Source: Prevotella sp. UBA6387 (GTDB taxonomy: Bacteria; Bacteroidota; Bacteroidia; Bacteroidales; Bacteroidaceae). From it: DNA of 6,907 bases. Location of the stretch: assembly GCA_002437565.1 (NCBI GenBank), contig DJQL01000121.1, positions 1 to 6,907 on the forward strand. The letters are read 5' to 3'. The notes under the pieces were generated by a model. It made no database searches and had not been told where the DNA came from. It worked only from the letters and a program-made list of their open reading frames with translations. Of the stretch, positions 5,828-6,907 are shown in pieces. Position numbers and translations under genes: made by a program. The stretch's first letter is position 1, and each line of letters opens with the position of its first letter.

Positions 5828-6907
5828 CTATTCGTTCAGCAGCTTTTCAAGTTCCTCTACCATTCCGGCCGCCTTTGCCGCCTTGCTCGCTGGTGTCTTC
5901 TCGGGCGTGAACTGTTCCACGAGCCTGTTCAGCCGTTCAAGCTTCGCCTTCTGTCCCTTGCGCTTGTATTCACGGCGCAGCTGAATTATCTTCTCCGTGT
6001 CTTGCAGGCCCTCTATCAGCCTTTCAAAGCGTATGCTCGACCGTGGGCCAGGGTAGACGCAGTAGCAGTCGCCGGCGGCCCACGTGCGGAAGCGCGAGTC
6101 GCGCAGCGGGTCGCGAGTCCAACTGTTGTACGACCAGCGCAGGTAGCCGTCGTAGTCGCCCCCTACAGCGTGCAGGGCCATCCACGTGGCTTCGGCTGGA
6201 GCTGAGAACGTGAAGGTGTTGGGGAATCCCTCCGTGCAGCAGGTGTAATAGGTGCTTATCTTGCCCTCAGCGCGGCGGCGCGCCAGCACGTCCTTGGGAA
6301 ACTTGTAGCCGTAGGCGAGACAATAGTAGTAGAGATCACGCTCTATCTCCTCGTGGTAGACTCCAGCAAGGGAAATCTTGAACTCCGGGTCGGCGTCCTT
6401 AATCACCTTTATCGCCGCCCGCATGGCGTCCATAGGCCGCTCGTCCATGGCAATGCAAGTCTTGTCGAACCACCCTTTCTGGCGCAGGTGGCGCGAGAAG
6501 TCTTTCAGGAAGTTGCCCCAATATTCAGCGTATGCCTCGTCGCCCGGTTTGGCCTTGATAAACTGCACGCGGCTTGTAGCCTCGTCGTAGTAATCGAAAC
6601 TCAGGTTCCATGGAATCATCGTGTAGCATGATATGAGCCGGTTTATGCCGACGTCGTTCATCATGAAGTCCACATACTTGTCGAACACGGCATAGTCGTA
6701 GCTCCACGACCCGTCGATATGCTTGATTCGTGTCACCATCGAGTCGTAGTGGTCCTCGGTCTGTCCGTTCCAAGGCTTGTACATTATGCTTGTCGTTATG
6801 GCATACTGCCCCGCGTCGGCAAGCATCTTCATTATTGGGCGCATGGCGTCGAAGTGTTCCTTGCTCCAGAGTGGCACGTCATAATAGCGTGCCACGGCAT
6901 ACGGGTT
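5828..6907 (-). CDS. GH123/DUF4091-family glycoside hydrolase, 5' end cut by window edge
   Basis: This is the C-terminal 359 residues of a glycoside hydrolase with the GH123 catalytic (former DUF4091) domain. Characterised GH123 enzymes are beta-N-acetylgalactosaminidases using substrate-assisted catalysis with an Asp-Glu pair. The frame is open through the right edge (it reads NPYAVARYYDVPLW from 6907), so the GTG at 6895 is not the true start; an N-terminal domain and signal peptide presumably lie outside. Visible family stretches are VARYYDVPLWSKEHFDAMRP, SIMYKPWNGQTED, GSWSYDYAVFDKYVDF, SCYTMIPWNLSFDY, the probable catalytic pair in AMDERPMDAM (Asp codon 6445-6443, Glu next), and GGDYDGYLRWSYNSW. 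The last 60 or so residues are charged and helical (KRKGQKAKLERLNRLVEQF). GC content is high, unlike the barrel/C39 segment it converges on. The family is confident; the exact sugar is inferred. Confidence 0.88.
   Translation of the reverse strand, partial: NPYAVARYYDVPLWSKEHFDAMRPIMKMLADAGQYAITTSIMYKPWNGQTEDHYDSMVTRIKHIDGSWSYDYAVFDKYVDFMMNDVGINRLISCYTMIPWNLSFDYYDEATSRVQFIKAKPGDEAYAEYWGNFLKDFSRHLRQKGWFDKTCIAMDERPMDAMRAAIKVIKDADPEFKISLAGVYHEEIERDLYYYCLAYGYKFPKDVLARRRAEGKISTYYTCCTEGFPNTFTFSAPAEATWMALHAVGGDYDGYLRWSYNSWTRDPLRDSRFRTWAAGDCYCVYPGPRSSIRFERLIEGLQDTEKIIQLRREYKRKGQKAKLERLNRLVEQFTPEKTPASKAAKAAGMVEELEKLLNE

Noticed and set aside
3053..6907. Reading the barrel plus glycosidase as a polysaccharide utilisation locus
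   Set aside because: The two genes converge on a terminator, differ sharply in base composition, and no SusD, sensor-regulator or other PUL gene is present.

Overview
The window looks like chromosomal DNA from a Bacteroidota member, most likely Bacteroidales and possibly a Prevotella-type organism. Three things point there. The intergenic promoters carry the Bacteroidota -7 element TAnnTTTG. The start codons lack Shine-Dalgarno sequences. The protein families are typical of the group: a TonB-receptor-like barrel with an N-terminal carboxypeptidase-regulatory-like domain, a C39 peptidase domain with the DSMQCG active-site motif, and a GH123/DUF4091 glycosidase. The genus is an inference.

Layout. 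(1) Positions 1-915, minus strand: an EamA/DMT-family inner-membrane transporter whose C-terminus runs off the left edge. (2) About 916-1051: a divergent promoter region firing left into the transporter and right into the next gene pair. (3) 1052-2877, plus strand: a tight two-gene operon with a 5-base gap. It encodes a 271-residue ABC/SMC-type AAA ATPase and a 334-residue DUF4435 (TOPRIM-like) protein. This is the gene logic of the PARIS anti-phage system (AriA + AriB) and, more broadly, of OLD-like ATPase/TOPRIM nucleases. It is the most interesting locus here. (4) 2878-3052: a short AT-rich gap holding two overlapping small ORFs of doubtful status; one ends in an ATGA overlap with the next gene's start. 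(5) 3053-5374, plus strand: a 773-residue outer-membrane beta-barrel protein of the TonB-receptor type. (6) 5444-5746, plus strand: a 100-residue C39 bacteriocin-leader peptidase domain that stops before the expected catalytic Asp and has no transporter attached. (7) 5758-5800: a perfect 19-bp hairpin, a likely bidirectional terminator between convergent genes. (8) 5828-6907, minus strand: the C-terminal part of a GH123/DUF4091 glycoside hydrolase whose N-terminus runs off the right edge.

How the pieces relate. The ATPase and DUF4435 genes almost certainly act together, probably in defence against phage or other foreign DNA. The barrel and the C39 fragment share strand and a clearly lower GC content than the ATPase/DUF4435 operon on one side and the glycosidase on the other. 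They look like an acquired, probably degraded, peptide-export or uptake module. The transporter and glycosidase appear to be ordinary flanking genes.
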